Source: Desulfococcus multivorans
Lineage (GTDB): Bacteria; Desulfobacterota; Desulfobacteria; Desulfobacterales; Desulfococcaceae
Reading direction: 5' to 3'
Assembly: GCF_001854245.1 (NCBI RefSeq)
Contig: NZ_CP015381.1
Location: 2,391,001-2,455,000, forward strand
Length of the DNA: 64,000 nucleotides
Part shown: in pieces, positions 34,583 to 43,801 of the stretch
Position numbering within the stretch: the stretch's first letter is position 1
Layout: each line of letters starts with the position of its first letter
Position numbers and translations under genes: made by a program
The notes under the pieces: generated by a model
Seen by the model: the letters and a program-made list of their open reading frames with translations, nothing else
What the model was told of the DNA's origin: nothing
The model's database searches: none

Positions 34583-35497
34583 GTGTTCGAAAGCATCATT
34601 CAAAATCTTTTCAACGCTCTGCAGTGGGGAAGTTTTTACTCCCTGATCGCCCTGGGGTACACGCTGGTGTACGGCGTCCTCACATTGATCAATTTCGCCC
34701 ATGGCGACATCTTCATGGTCGGCGCCTACATCGCCTTTTTTGTGGCCACATTCTTCCTGGCCACCCTTGAGGGTGTTCCGGGCTGGGTCACGCTCAGCCT
34801 CACGATACCGCTGACCATGATCCTCACGGCCTGCGTCGGGGTCGCGCTGGAACGGATCGCGTACCGTCCTCTCCGTCGAAAGGGCGTCAATCGGCTCTAT
34901 GTGGTCATCACGGCGTTGATGTGCGGCCTGATCCTGGAAAACGGCAATCTGGCGCTCCTGGGAGCGAGCCGGAAAAGCTTTCCGGAAATGATCGATAAGG
35001 TGGTTTACACCATCGGTTCGGTCAGCCTGACCAACCTGAAGATCGCCGTCATCTTTTCCGCCGTTCTGGTCTTTATCTTCCTGCAGTTCATCGTCACCCA
35101 AACCCGCATCGGTATGGCCATGCGGGCGATCTCGTACGACAAATTCGCCGTCCCCCTGATGGGGATTCCCATCGATGCCGTCATTGTTTTCACCTTTATC
35201 CTGGGCTCCTCCATGGCCGGACTCGCGGGTGTGCTCTATTCCATGTCCTATCCGATCCTGGATCCATACATGGGAGCGCTCATCGGCTGGAAGGCCTTCA
35301 TCGCGGCGGTGGTCGGCGGCATTGGAGACATCCGCGGCGCATTTCTCGGCGGATTTCTGCTGGGATTCGTGGAAATCCTGGTGGTCGCATTCTTTCCCTC
35401 CACATTCAGAGATCTTATCGCATTTTCCATTCTGCTCATCATACTCGTCTACAAACCCACCGGTCTTTTCGGTGTGGCGAAAACCACCAAAATATAG
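34583..35497 (+). CDS. livH: Branched-chain amino acid ABC transporter permease LivH
   Basis: A 304-residue polytopic permease with about eight membrane segments and the LivH hallmarks GYTLVYGVLTLINFAHGDIF near the N-terminus and GWKAFIAAVVGGIGDIRGAF toward the C-terminus. Start is GTG 34583 with AAGGA upstream. It forms the membrane channel with LivM. The livM start follows 8 bp after the stop. Confidence 0.93.
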   Translation: MFESIIQNLFNALQWGSFYSLIALGYTLVYGVLTLINFAHGDIFMVGAYIAFFVATFFLATLEGVPGWVTLSLTIPLTMILTACVGVALERIAYRPLRRKGVNRLYVVITALMCGLILENGNLALLGASRKSFPEMIDKVVYTIGSVSLTNLKIAVIFSAVLVFIFLQFIVTQTRIGMAMRAISYDKFAVPLMGIPIDAVIVFTFILGSSMAGLAGVLYSMSYPILDPYMGALIGWKAFIAAVVGGIGDIRGAFLGGFLLGFVEILVVAFFPSTFRDLIAFSILLIILVYKPTGLFGVAKTTKI

Positions 35498-35505
35498 AGT
35501 TGGCA

Positions 35506-36582
35506 ATGCAACGACTATCCGTACCGCTCGTGCTGACGCTCCTTTCCGGCACCCTGATCGTCGCATCCCAGGCCGGGTTGATCGACCTCTACATCCAGTC
35601 CGTCATCATGTTCATCGGCATCAACATCATTTTGTCCAGCAGTCTCAATATCGTCAACGGTTATATGGGGGAGTTCGCCTGCGGTCACGCCGCCTTCATG
35701 GCCATCGGCGCCTATGTGGCCTCCATTCTCAATGTGTGGCTGTTTACAAAGGACAAGTTCTTCGGCCTACCGCTTCTCCCCCCGGAAATGGCGATATACT
35801 GTTTTCCCCTGGTATTGGCGGCCGGCGGCGTGGTCGCGGCCCTTGCCGGCATGCTGGTGGCCATCCCTTCCTTCAAGACCCGGGGCGACTATCTGGCCAT
35901 CATCACCATCGCCGCCAACTTTATCGTGACGAGCACCATCATCAACATGAGCGCCATCGGCGGGGCCCGCGGGTTCATGGGAATGAAAAAGATCGTCTTC
36001 GCCATGGAAGACGTCGCGGATCTGCCGTGGATGCTGATCTGGGTGATTCTGGGGACGGTCTTCAGCGTCTGGCTCATACGCCGCTACGTCTCTTCGACCT
36101 ACGGAAAGGGAATCATCGCCATCCACCAGGACGAGATCGCGGCGGAAATCATGGGGGTGAACACCAATCGGATGAAGTTGACCGCCTTTATGATTTCATC
36201 CGGACTGGCCGGACTGGCGGGTGGACTCTTCGCCCACATTCTGGGATACATCAACCCCGGATCATTCGGGATTTTAAAATCGACCGAATGCCTGGTCATG
36301 GTCTATCTGGGGGGTATGGGATCCTTGAGCGGTTCCGTCATTTCGGCCATCCTGTTCACCCTGCTGTTGGAAGGACTCCGCTTCGTCATCCCCTGGATCG
36401 ACACCGCACTCCACTGGTTGAATGTGATTCCCGACGCCTATGAAATCAGTCAGGTCTGGAAATGGGTGATCATTCCCCTGATTCTCGTCCTTCTGATGCA
36501 ATTTCGACCGGAAGGAATCATGGGCAACAAGGAATTGTCCGATATTTTTCCCCGTCTCAGAAAATGGTACCGGTTCAAGTAG
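35506..36582 (+). CDS. livM: Branched-chain amino acid ABC transporter permease LivM
   Basis: A 358-residue polytopic permease with the LivM signature SLNIVNGYMGEFACGHAAFM and GLAGGLFAHILGYINPGSFG, and a CLVMVYLGGMGSLSGSVISA segment. ATG 35506 is preferred; a TTG two codons earlier is also possible because the ribosome site is weak. Coupling from livH probably drives its translation. livG starts 11 bp after its stop. Confidence 0.92.
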   Translation: MQRLSVPLVLTLLSGTLIVASQAGLIDLYIQSVIMFIGINIILSSSLNIVNGYMGEFACGHAAFMAIGAYVASILNVWLFTKDKFFGLPLLPPEMAIYCFPLVLAAGGVVAALAGMLVAIPSFKTRGDYLAIITIAANFIVTSTIINMSAIGGARGFMGMKKIVFAMEDVADLPWMLIWVILGTVFSVWLIRRYVSSTYGKGIIAIHQDEIAAEIMGVNTNRMKLTAFMISSGLAGLAGGLFAHILGYINPGSFGILKSTECLVMVYLGGMGSLSGSVISAILFTLLLEGLRFVIPWIDTALHWLNVIPDAYEISQVWKWVIIPLILVLLMQFRPEGIMGNKELSDIFPRLRKWYRFK

Positions 36583-36593
36583 AAAGCGTTCGC

Positions 36594-37361
36594 ATGAATT
36601 TACTCGAGATCAACGGTCTCACCCAGAATTTTGGTGGTCTTTGTGCGCTGTCCGATTTCTCCATCCGCTTCGAGGGCGGTGAACTGACAGGCCTCATCGG
36701 GCCCAACGGGGCGGGAAAAACCACCGTGTTCAACCTCACCAGCGGGTTCTACAGGCCTTCCGGGGGCGACATCCGTTTCAAGGGGCGCAGCATCGTCGGC
36801 CTCCGTCCGCATCAGATCACCGGCATGGGCATCGCGAGAACCTTTCAGAACATCCGCCTCTGGAACGACATGACGGTTCTGGACAACATTCGGATATCCC
36901 AGCATTACAGCATGGGATACGCACTGTGGGACGCCCTGATGCGGACCGTCGCCTATGGGAGGGGCGAACAACGCATCCACCGGACGGCCATGGAGATTCT
37001 GGAGGCCCTGGATCTCAGGCGTTACGCGACCGAGCTTCCCAGAAATCTGCCCTACGGCATCCAACGAAAAGTGGAAATCGCCCGAGCCCTCTCCGTCAAG
37101 CCGTCTCTCCTGCTTTTGGACGAGCCCGCCGCGGGACTCAATTCCGCCGACATACAGGGGTTGATCCAACTGATTCAGTGGATCCACGACACCTTCGACG
37201 TCGCCATCTGGATGATCGAACATCAAATGGCCGTGGTCATGAAGCTCTGCTCCTGGATCAAGGTCATCGATTTCGGCGTCACCATCGCGGAGGGGACGCC
37301 CGACGAGATCCAGAACAACCCCGACGTCATCAAAGCCTATCTGGGGGATGATACGATCTGA
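36594..37361 (+). CDS. livG: Branched-chain amino acid ABC transporter ATP-binding protein LivG
   Basis: A 255-residue ABC ATPase: Walker A GPNGAGKTT (near residue 42), the signature region NLPYGIQRKVEIARAL, which replaces LSGGQ as usual for LivG, and Walker B LLLLDEPAAGLN. The length and the GIARTFQNIRLWNDMTVLDN segment are typical. The stop overlaps the livF start (TGATG). Confidence 0.94.
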   Translation: MNLLEINGLTQNFGGLCALSDFSIRFEGGELTGLIGPNGAGKTTVFNLTSGFYRPSGGDIRFKGRSIVGLRPHQITGMGIARTFQNIRLWNDMTVLDNIRISQHYSMGYALWDALMRTVAYGRGEQRIHRTAMEILEALDLRRYATELPRNLPYGIQRKVEIARALSVKPSLLLLDEPAAGLNSADIQGLIQLIQWIHDTFDVAIWMIEHQMAVVMKLCSWIKVIDFGVTIAEGTPDEIQNNPDVIKAYLGDDTI

Positions 37362-38083
37362 TGCTGCTCGAAATCAACGACCTGGTCGTCAAGTATGGAA
37401 ACATCGAGGCTCTCCACGGCATCTCGTTCCATGTCAACGAAGGCGAGATCGTCACTCTGATCGGTGCCAACGGCGCCGGCAAAACCACGACCCTTCACGC
37501 GATCACCCGGGTGCCGCCGCCGGAAGGCCCGAAAATTCACGGCGGCGACATTCGCTTCAGAGGACGAAGTCTCCTGGGCGTGGAGGCCCACGCCGTGGTT
37601 CGAGACTGCCATATCGCGCTGGCACCTGAAGGCCGCCATATCTTCGGAAACCTGACCGTCGAGGAGAACCTGAAACTGGCGACCTTTTCCCGTAAGGACG
37701 CGGCGGCCGTTCAAAAGGACTATCAACGGGTCTACGATCTCTTTCCCCGCCTCACGGAACGCCGGACCCAGAGGAGTGAATCCCTGAGCGGGGGCGAACA
37801 GCAGATGCTCGCCGTCGGACGGGCGCTCATGACCGGGTGCAATTTTATCCTGCTGGACGAGCCTTCCATGGGACTGGCTCCGCTTCTGATGTACGACATG
37901 TTTCGAACCCTCAGGAAGCTGAACGAGCAGGGCATGACCATCCTGCTTATCGAGCAGAACGCCCGACTGGCCTTGAAATTCGCTCATCGCGCCTATGTTC
38001 TGGACACCGGAGAGATCGTCATGGCGGGGCGGGCCGAAGCCATGGCTGAAAACCCCGAAGTACAGAAGGCCTACCTTGGATAA
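37361..38083 (+). CDS. livF: Branched-chain amino acid ABC transporter ATP-binding protein LivF
   Basis: A 240-residue ABC ATPase with Walker A GANGAGKTT, signature LSGGEQQMLAVGRAL and Walker B FILLDEPSMGLAP. It is coupled to livG by a TGATG overlap and closes the livKHMGF operon. A small insertion (VPPPEGPKIHG) sits between Walker A and the Q-loop. A pseudouridine synthase gene follows after 60 bp and could be co-transcribed. Confidence 0.94.
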   Translation: MLLEINDLVVKYGNIEALHGISFHVNEGEIVTLIGANGAGKTTTLHAITRVPPPEGPKIHGGDIRFRGRSLLGVEAHAVVRDCHIALAPEGRHIFGNLTVEENLKLATFSRKDAAAVQKDYQRVYDLFPRLTERRTQRSESLSGGEQQMLAVGRALMTGCNFILLDEPSMGLAPLLMYDMFRTLRKLNEQGMTILLIEQNARLALKFAHRAYVLDTGEIVMAGRAEAMAENPEVQKAYLG

Positions 38084-38143
38084 ACCGAAACGCGGCAATC
38101 CGCCGGCGGCTGAATCTTCCGAGCGCAGGGGCGTGTCGGCTTC

Positions 38144-38908
38144 ATGACCACGGCGCCGCCGACTCCGGCGCTTCACCCCGATGACCTGCTGGGTTGGGGC
38201 AGGGGATGGGTCGCGGTTTCCAAGCCGCCTGGCGTCAGCGTTCATAACGACCCCGGACGGGATCTTTGTTCCATAACGGCCCGATATGTGGCGCATCGGG
38301 GCAGCCTGGCCCGCTCCCTCGGGTATGATCCCGGATTCGGTTTTCATCCGCCTCACCGCCTCGACAAGGAGACGAGCGGTGTTGTCCTTCTGGCCTGCTC
38401 GGCAACGGCCCTGCAGTGGATCTCACGGCAGTTCATGGAAAAACGCGTCGCCAAGCGTTACACCGCCCTGGTCCACGGAAGATTGGCGTTGCCGCCGGAT
38501 GTTCAGTGGGGGGATTGGACCTGGCCGCTTTCGAAGGCCGCCGGAGGACGAAAGCATCCTTCGGGAAAGGGGGAGAAAGTCCCCTGCAGAACCCGGTACG
38601 GGATTCTCCGCCACACCTCCCGTTACACCCTGATCGAGTGTGAGCCCGTTACCGGGCGCAAGCACCAGATTCGACGGCACGCCAGGATGGCGGGCCATGC
38701 CGTCGTCGGCGACGCCCGTTACGGCACCCCCCAATCCATCCGGCATCTCAAGAGTATGGCCTTCAACCGCCTGGCGCTTCACGCCTTGACGATCACCCTG
38801 GTGCCGCCCGGCACCGATCGCCCCGTCACCCTGGGCTCCCGCCGGTTACCCGGGGACATCATCCGAATGTTGGACGCGGACGCGGACATTGCAAGGATTA
38901 TCGGGTGA
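38144..38908 (+). CDS. RluA-family pseudouridine synthase
   Basis: A 254-residue enzyme with the RluA catalytic motif HRLDKETSGVVLLA (catalytic Asp), the VAVSKPPGVSVH strand and the C-terminal EPVTGRKHQIRRH. It lacks an S4 domain, like single-domain members of the family such as RluA, TruC and RluE relatives. It isomerises uridine in rRNA or tRNA; the target is not predictable here. Its stop overlaps that of convergent cutA by 11 bases. Confidence 0.9.
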   Translation: MTTAPPTPALHPDDLLGWGRGWVAVSKPPGVSVHNDPGRDLCSITARYVAHRGSLARSLGYDPGFGFHPPHRLDKETSGVVLLACSATALQWISRQFMEKRVAKRYTALVHGRLALPPDVQWGDWTWPLSKAAGGRKHPSGKGEKVPCRTRYGILRHTSRYTLIECEPVTGRKHQIRRHARMAGHAVVGDARYGTPQSIRHLKSMAFNRLALHALTITLVPPGTDRPVTLGSRRLPGDIIRMLDADADIARIIG

Positions 38909-39215
38909 CCTCGTCGATCCATCCCAGATAGGCGGCCAGACCGTTTTCGATGGGAATCTGAACGATTTCGGGAACTTCGTAGGAATGATGCCGGCTGATA
39001 TGCGACTCCAGCATCGGATAAAGATCCCGGCGGGTTTTGATCAGCATGAGCACCTCGGGATCCTTGTGCAGCACCCCCTTCCATTCATAGAAACTCGTAA
39101 TTTCCGACAACTGAACGCATGCGGCCAGACGTTTCTCCAGAATCCCGGCTGCAAGTCCCTCGGCATCGGCCCGGGTGGCGCAGGCCACCGTCACCAGACA
39201 ATAGTCGGACATCAT
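38898..39215 (-). CDS. cutA: CutA1-type divalent ion tolerance protein
   Basis: A 105-residue trimeric-fold protein with hallmarks LVTVACATRADAEGLAAGIL, RLAACVQLSEITSFYEWKG, and VLMLIKTRRDLYPMLE followed by HSYEVPEIVQIPI. CutA1 was linked to copper tolerance in E. coli, but its real role is unclear. ATG 39215 follows GAGGAGGT at ideal spacing. Confidence 0.93.
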   Translation of the reverse strand: MMSDYCLVTVACATRADAEGLAAGILEKRLAACVQLSEITSFYEWKGVLHKDPEVLMLIKTRRDLYPMLESHISRHHSYEVPEIVQIPIENGLAAYLGWIDEVTR

Positions 39216-39295
39216 CGGACGACCTCCTCGTTTGCGGCAAAAAAAGCACACCGACACTTCCCTTTAAGGGGCACCGGTGGTAATATATATTAATT

Positions 39296-39345
39296 TCAAC
39301 TTTCGGTTTTCGTCAGGATGACCGGGTAGAGGCTGAAAATTGAGA
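39296..39345. repeat. Dispersed palindromic element, copy 4 (short form)
   Basis: Left arm TCAACTTTCGGTTTTCGTCA and the nearby GGATGACCGGG match the family. The right arm, GGCTGAAAATTGAGA, is degenerate. It runs directly into the CTTCAG-type repeat block. Confidence 0.8.
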
Positions 39346-39515
39346 CTGAAGACTGAAGGCTAAAGGCTGAAGGAATGTAAACGCTCCATTCGTCACAGGC
39401 GCACCCCTTCAGTCTTCAGTCTTCAGCCTATAGCCTATAAAGGCTGAAGGAATGTAAACGCTCCATTCGTCGCAGGCGCACCCCTTCAGTCTTCAGCCTT
39501 CAGTCTTCAGCCTTC
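39345..39515. repeat. CTTCAGT heptamer block with 77-bp tandem duplication
   Basis: Runs of GACTGAAG/GGCTGAAG on the left are complementary to runs of CTTCAGTCTTCAG on the right. A unit containing GGAATGTAAACGCTCCATTC and AGGCGCACCCCTTCAGTC occurs twice, starting at 39362 and 39439, so the period is 77 bp. The copies differ at one base in the core (GTCACAGG versus GTCGCAGG). It precedes the YcgN-type gene. Confidence 0.92.
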
Positions 39516-39539
39516 TATGATCAGGAGCCGTGAAAGCGC

Positions 39540-40022
39540 ATGTCCGCCAAAAAATTCTGGGAGTACAAGTCACTGCATGCATTAACCCCGGCCGAATGGG
39601 AGTCCCTGTGCGACGGATGCGGCAGATGCTGCCTCCACAAGCTCGAGGACGAGGAGACGGGAGCGGTTTTCTATACAAGCGTCGCCTGCCGGCTCCTTGA
39701 TATCCATGAATGCCGATGCAAAGCTTACGCAGACCGCGAGCAGCGCGCTCCGGACTGCATGTCGCTCACCCCGGACATCGTTGCCCAATGCCATTGGCTG
39801 CCTTCGACCTGCGCCTATCGCCGTCTTCTGGAAGGCCTCCCTTTGCCGTGGTGGCATCCCCTCATTTCCGGCAGCCCGGAAACCGTTCATTCCGCAGGCA
39901 TTTCCCTGAGAAACAAAGCCATTTCGGAAGCCTGCGTGAATGTCGACGATCTGGAGCCTTACATCATTCCGGGCGGCACGGAGAGCGACGATATGGCGTT
40001 TTGGGAGGAGGCGCCGGACTGA
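39540..40022 (+). CDS. YcgN-type cysteine cluster protein (UPF0260)
   Basis: A 160-residue protein with the CDGCGRCC cluster at residues 24-31, followed by [19 protein letters not shown] and [21 protein letters not shown]. The eight or more conserved Cys suggest an iron-sulfur or zinc site, as in YkgJ-like families. Function is unknown. No clear Shine-Dalgarno; the leader is made of repeat sequence (GGAGCCGTGAAAGCGC precedes the ATG). Confidence 0.9.
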   Translation: MSAKKFWEYKSLHALTPAEWESLCDGCGRCCLHKLEDEETGAVFYTSVACRLLDIHECRCKAYADREQRAPDCMSLTPDIVAQCHWLPSTCAYRRLLEGLPLPWWHPLISGSPETVHSAGISLRNKAISEACVNVDDLEPYIIPGGTESDDMAFWEEAPD

Positions 40023-40115
40023 GGACGCTCATTTTTGACGGTCGACCCATCGTCCCGACATCCCTGTCATGCGTTACGGCTACCTTCCAAACAGACCGCC
40101 TGCCGGCATCACGTC

Positions 40116-40197
40116 TTGAGAATTCAACTTTCGACGTTCATGATGGTAACCGGAAAGCGGCACCGGCCTATGAAAGTCGAAAGTTGAGTTGAGAATT
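40116..40197. repeat. Dispersed palindromic element, copy 5, with flanking 9-bp direct repeat
   Basis: The element itself (40125-40188) has left arm CAACTTTCGACGTTCATGA and right arm TATGAAAGTCGAAAGTTGAG, the clearest arms in the window. TTGAGAATT flanks it on both sides (40116-40124 and 40189-40197), as a target-site duplication would. It lies between the YcgN-type gene and the LysM gene. Confidence 0.9.
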
Positions 40198-40221
40198 GAA
40201 AAAACAACGGTTACGGATGCA

Positions 40222-40929
40222 TCATTTCCGGACCCGTATCTTCTGACCCGGCTGAATGATGGTTTCCGACGTAAATCCGTTGAGGCGATCGAGTTCCGCC
40301 ACATTGAGGCCGTACCGTCGTGCAATGCCGTACCGGGTTTCCCCCGCCGCAACAACATGATATCCGGCCGACGAGGCGACGGGAGGCTTTGCCGAGACAT
40401 CTGTCTTCTTTGCAGGGGTTTTGGCCGCGACTTTCCTCTCAGGCGCTTTTTTCGGGGTCGATCTCGCCGCTGGTGCTGAAGCGGTCTCCTTTTTTGAAAC
40501 CGTTTTTGTCGACGGCCGCTGGGTGTTCGATTTTCCTGTCTGTGCAGTCGAGCTGAGGGAGACAACGCGCTGTTCGAGATTCCCCTGACGGCTGTCGATA
40601 TGCTCGATCTTCTTCTGGAGGCTCGCCACCTGCTCGGTCAAGGACTGAATTACCATCGTTCTCTCGGAGACCGCGTCGGAGGAGGCCTCTTCCGACGGCG
40701 TTTCAGCCGTTTTCGCTTCCAGAGCGGCAAGCGCGTTGTTGAGCCGGTTTTCCATCTCCACGACACGGTTCTCCAGCCCGGCGACAGCCGCCTCCGTCGC
40801 CTGGGTATCCGTGTCGGTCTCCTTGCCCGGTATCAACACGATCAGGCAGATGATCAATGTCAAAACACCCGCACCCGCTAAAACAGCGGGCATACCTATG
40901 TCCAACTCGCTGATTTTGAAAGATTTCAT
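40222..40929 (-). CDS. Membrane-anchored coiled-coil protein with C-terminal LysM domain
   Basis: A 235-residue protein with one N-terminal membrane helix (about 15-37, AVLAGAGVLTLIICLIVLI), a Glu/Asn-rich coiled coil (50-125), a Lys/Pro/Ala linker (125-185) and a LysM domain at the end (YHVVAAGETRYGIARRYGLN, ending IIQPGQKIRVRK). The LysM would bind peptidoglycan from the periplasmic side. ATG 40929 has GGGGGAG close upstream. It appears monocistronic. Confidence 0.88.
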   Translation of the reverse strand: MKSFKISELDIGMPAVLAGAGVLTLIICLIVLIPGKETDTDTQATEAAVAGLENRVVEMENRLNNALAALEAKTAETPSEEASSDAVSERTMVIQSLTEQVASLQKKIEHIDSRQGNLEQRVVSLSSTAQTGKSNTQRPSTKTVSKKETASAPAARSTPKKAPERKVAAKTPAKKTDVSAKPPVASSAGYHVVAAGETRYGIARRYGLNVAELDRLNGFTSETIIQPGQKIRVRK

Positions 40930-40968
40930 TTCTCCCCCGAGGCGACCGGCAATGCGGTTCGCCGGCAT

Positions 40969-41333
40969 GGCTGTTATGGGCGGCCGGTATCCTGGAAAGC
41001 CGCCGGACCGTTGCCTCCATTTCTATCAGAGTTTTTTCCGGTTCACAATATGATATCTCAATTGAAATGATATCTCAACGTTCATGACGGTGATCGCGGA
41101 TCTGTTTACCGATATGGATTCGTGTGTTATTATTTGATTACTTAACTCGGTGTTCAGGGACGGGTGCCGACAGGTGTACCGGCCCATGCCTTTCACCCGG
41201 ATGGCAGGGTGAAGGGGTGCGTCCGCGGCAGGCGGACTGCTCGGCCGCTTCAGTCTGCGACCGCTCACCGGTCCCCACTGCGGATGCCGGGCCGAGGCTT
41301 CATTAACGTGTATTGATATCTGCGAGGAGACCC
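40969..41333. other. Intergenic region between LysM gene and ispF
   Basis: No gene is seen in these 365 bases. They contain a fragment of the palindromic family (41073-41096) and small hairpins such as GTCCGC-GGCA-GGCGGAC near 41223. Promoters for both divergent flanking genes should lie here, but no clear hexamer pair was found. Confidence 0.5.
41073..41096. repeat. Dispersed palindromic element, copy 6 (left-arm fragment)
   Basis: TCTCAACGTTCATGACGGTGATCG matches the left arm and the adjacent conserved GACGGTGACC with the TTCGAC portion deleted. No right arm follows. Confidence 0.6.
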
Positions 41334-41816
41334 ATGCGAATCGGTATGGGACACGATGTCCATCAACTGGTACGCGATCGAAAACTCGTTATCGGCGGCG
41401 TTACCATCCCATTCGAGAGGGGACTGCTCGGCCACTCGGACGCAGACGTCCTTCTTCATGCGATCTGCGACGCCCTTCTCGGCGCCGCCGGTCTGGGAGA
41501 TATCGGCCGCCATTTTCCCGACACGGACCCGTCCTACAAGAATATTGACAGCATACGCCTGCTTATCGCAACCCATGATATGGTGCGCAGCAAAGGCCTC
41601 GAGCTGGTCAACCTCGACGCGACAATTTTTGCCGAGGCACCCAGGATGGCCCCTTTCCGCCCGCAGATGATCCGGAACATCGCAAGCGCGCTGGGGGTCC
41701 CCGAAGATCGGGTCAACGTCAAAGCCACCACCACGGAAGGTCTGGGCGCCGTCGGCAGGGGGGAGGGGATTGCCGCAACGAGCGTCGTCCTGCTGCAATC
41801 GGCGATGTCGTCATGA
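41334..41816 (+). CDS. ispF: 2-C-methyl-D-erythritol 2,4-cyclodiphosphate synthase
   Basis: A 160-residue IspF with the metal-binding GMGHDVHQL (Asp and His), the second His in [15 protein letters not shown] and the DAT-I-FAEAP strand, as well as [20 protein letters not shown]. It forms the cyclic diphosphate in the MEP isoprenoid pathway. Dxs, the first enzyme of that pathway, is at the right edge of the window. ATG 41334 follows GAGGAGA. The stop overlaps the uvrB start (ATGA). Confidence 0.95.
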   Translation: MRIGMGHDVHQLVRDRKLVIGGVTIPFERGLLGHSDADVLLHAICDALLGAAGLGDIGRHFPDTDPSYKNIDSIRLLIATHDMVRSKGLELVNLDATIFAEAPRMAPFRPQMIRNIASALGVPEDRVNVKATTTEGLGAVGRGEGIAATSVVLLQSAMSS

Positions 41817-43801
41817 CCCTCTTCACCCTGATATCGGATCTGGTGCCCACGGGCGACCAGCCTGCGGCCATCCGGGCCCTCTGTGCCAACATTGCGCGGG
41901 GAACGCCCCATAATGTCATGCTGGGCGTCACGGGCTCGGGTAAAACCTTCACCATGGCCCACGTCATCGCACGGCTGGATCGGCCGGCCCTCGTCATAGC
42001 GCCCAACAAGACCCTTGCCGCGCAGCTCTACGCCGAATTCAGATCCCTGTTTCCGCAGAACGCCGTCGAATATTTCGTCAGCTATTATGATTATTATCAA
42101 CCCGAGGCCTATATCCCCACCAGCGACACCTACATCCAGAAGGACGCCTCCGTCAACGAAATGATCGATAAGCTGCGCCATTCCGCCACCAGGTCCGTTT
42201 TGTCCCGCAGGGATGTGATCGTGGTGTCGAGCGTCTCCTGCATCTACGGTCTCGGCGCCCCCGAGGACTACCTCGACATGCGGCTCTCTCTCCGCACCGG
42301 CATGGAGATGGACCGCGACCGACTGCTTGCCGATCTGGTGGAGATTCAATATGAACGCAATGACCTCGATTTTCACCGGGGCGTCTTCAGGGTCAGGGGA
42401 GACCGGGTTGAGATCTTTCCGGCCTACGAAGAGGATGTCGCCCTGCGCCTCGAATTTTTCGGAGATGAAATCGAGCAGATTCTGGAGATCGATCCCCTCA
42501 CCGGGAAAAGCGTCAGGTCACTTGGCGAAACAGCGATTTTCCCCGCCAGCCACTACGTCACTTCCAAAACGACGCTCCAGAGCGCCGTGGAAACCATCAC
42601 GGCGGAGTTGAAAACCCGAATCGCCGATTTCAGAGGGGAGAACAAACTCATCGAAGCCCAACGCATTGAAGAACGAACCCATTTCGATCTGGAGATGATG
42701 CTGGAGCTGGGATACTGCAACGGCATTGAAAATTATTCCCGGCATCTCACCGGGCGGAACCCGGGGGAGCCGCCGCCCACCCTTCTGGACTATTTTCCGA
42801 AGGACTTTCTGGTCTTCATCGATGAAAGTCATATCGGGGTGCCTCAGATCCGGGGCATGTACAACGGCGACCACGCCCGGAAATCGACCCTCGTGGCATA
42901 CGGCTTTCGCCTGCCGTCGGCCATGGACAACCGCCCCCTGAAATTCGAGGAATTCCGGAAAAGAGTTCCCCAGGTGGTCTACGTGTCGGCAACGCCCGCG
43001 GACTATGAGCTCGAGAAGGCAAAAGACGCGCTCGTGGAGCTGATCGTACGCCCCACAGGCCTCATGGATCCCCGTATTCACGTCAGAAGCGCGGAACACC
43101 AGGTGGACGATCTTCTGGATGAGATCCAAAAGCGGATCCGGAAGAACGAGCGCGTTCTCGTCACCACGCTGACCAAACGGATGGCCGAGGATTTGACCGA
43201 CTACTACAGCGATCTGGGCATCCGGGTAAAATACCTCCACTCGGACATTCACACTCTCGAGCGTATGGAGATTATCCAGGATCTCAGGAAAGGCGAATTC
43301 GACGTCCTCGTTGGCATCAACCTCCTTCGAGAAGGCCTCGACATTCCGGAGGTCTCCCTCGTGGCCGTCCTCGACGCCGACAAAGAGGGGTTTCTGCGAT
43401 CGGCCCGTTCTCTCATACAGACATGCGGGCGGGCGGCCCGAAACGTCGGCGGCGAGGTGATCATGTATGCCGAAAAGATCACCGCCGCCATGAAATCGGC
43501 CATCGACGAAACCGAAAGACGACGCAAAATCCAGTCCGCCTACAACCAGCAACACCACATCGTACCGACCACCATTCGAAAAAGCCTCTCGCCGACCTTC
43601 AACGTCGTCCATGAAACCGAGGAGTCCTTTGTCGACAAAATCGCGGAGCCCATAGCGGCCTTCGGCAATGACGCCGACATCGAAAAGGAGATCCGCCGGC
43701 TGGAAAAAGAGATGAAAGCGGCCGCCCGCGAGCTGGCCTTCGAACAGGCCGCCCAGCTCCGTGATCAGATCAAGGCCCTCAAGGAGCTCACCCTGTTTTA
43801 A
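41813..43801 (+). CDS. uvrB: Excinuclease ABC subunit B
   Basis: A 662-residue UvrB: Walker [12 protein letters not shown], beta-hairpin [20 protein letters not shown], helicase motif [15 protein letters not shown], motif [20 protein letters not shown] and a C-terminal UvrC-interacting coiled coil ([20 protein letters not shown]). It verifies lesions with UvrA and loads UvrC. Overlaps ispF by four bases and abuts uvrC. UvrA is not in the window. Confidence 0.97.
   Translation: MTLFTLISDLVPTGDQPAAIRALCANIARGTPHNVMLGVTGSGKTFTMAHVIARLDRPALVIAPNKTLAAQLYAEFRSLFPQNAVEYFVSYYDYYQPEAYIPTSDTYIQKDASVNEMIDKLRHSATRSVLSRRDVIVVSSVSCIYGLGAPEDYLDMRLSLRTGMEMDRDRLLADLVEIQYERNDLDFHRGVFRVRGDRVEIFPAYEEDVALRLEFFGDEIEQILEIDPLTGKSVRSLGETAIFPASHYVTSKTTLQSAVETITAELKTRIADFRGENKLIEAQRIEERTHFDLEMMLELGYCNGIENYSRHLTGRNPGEPPPTLLDYFPKDFLVFIDESHIGVPQIRGMYNGDHARKSTLVAYGFRLPSAMDNRPLKFEEFRKRVPQVVYVSATPADYELEKAKDALVELIVRPTGLMDPRIHVRSAEHQVDDLLDEIQKRIRKNERVLVTTLTKRMAEDLTDYYSDLGIRVKYLHSDIHTLERMEIIQDLRKGEFDVLVGINLLREGLDIPEVSLVAVLDADKEGFLRSARSLIQTCGRAARNVGGEVIMYAEKITAAMKSAIDETERRRKIQSAYNQQHHIVPTTIRKSLSPTFNVVHETEESFVDKIAEPIAAFGNDADIEKEIRRLEKEMKAAARELAFEQAAQLRDQIKALKELTLF

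Noticed and set aside
34544-35566. A 340-codon minus-strand frame opposite livH
   Set aside because: Antisense of hydrophobic codons gives a very polar Asp/Gly/His-rich product, typical of a shadow of a membrane protein.
39345-39515. A CRISPR array
   Set aside because: The block has only two 77-bp tandem copies and heptamer runs, with no regular spacer pattern and no cas genes in the window.
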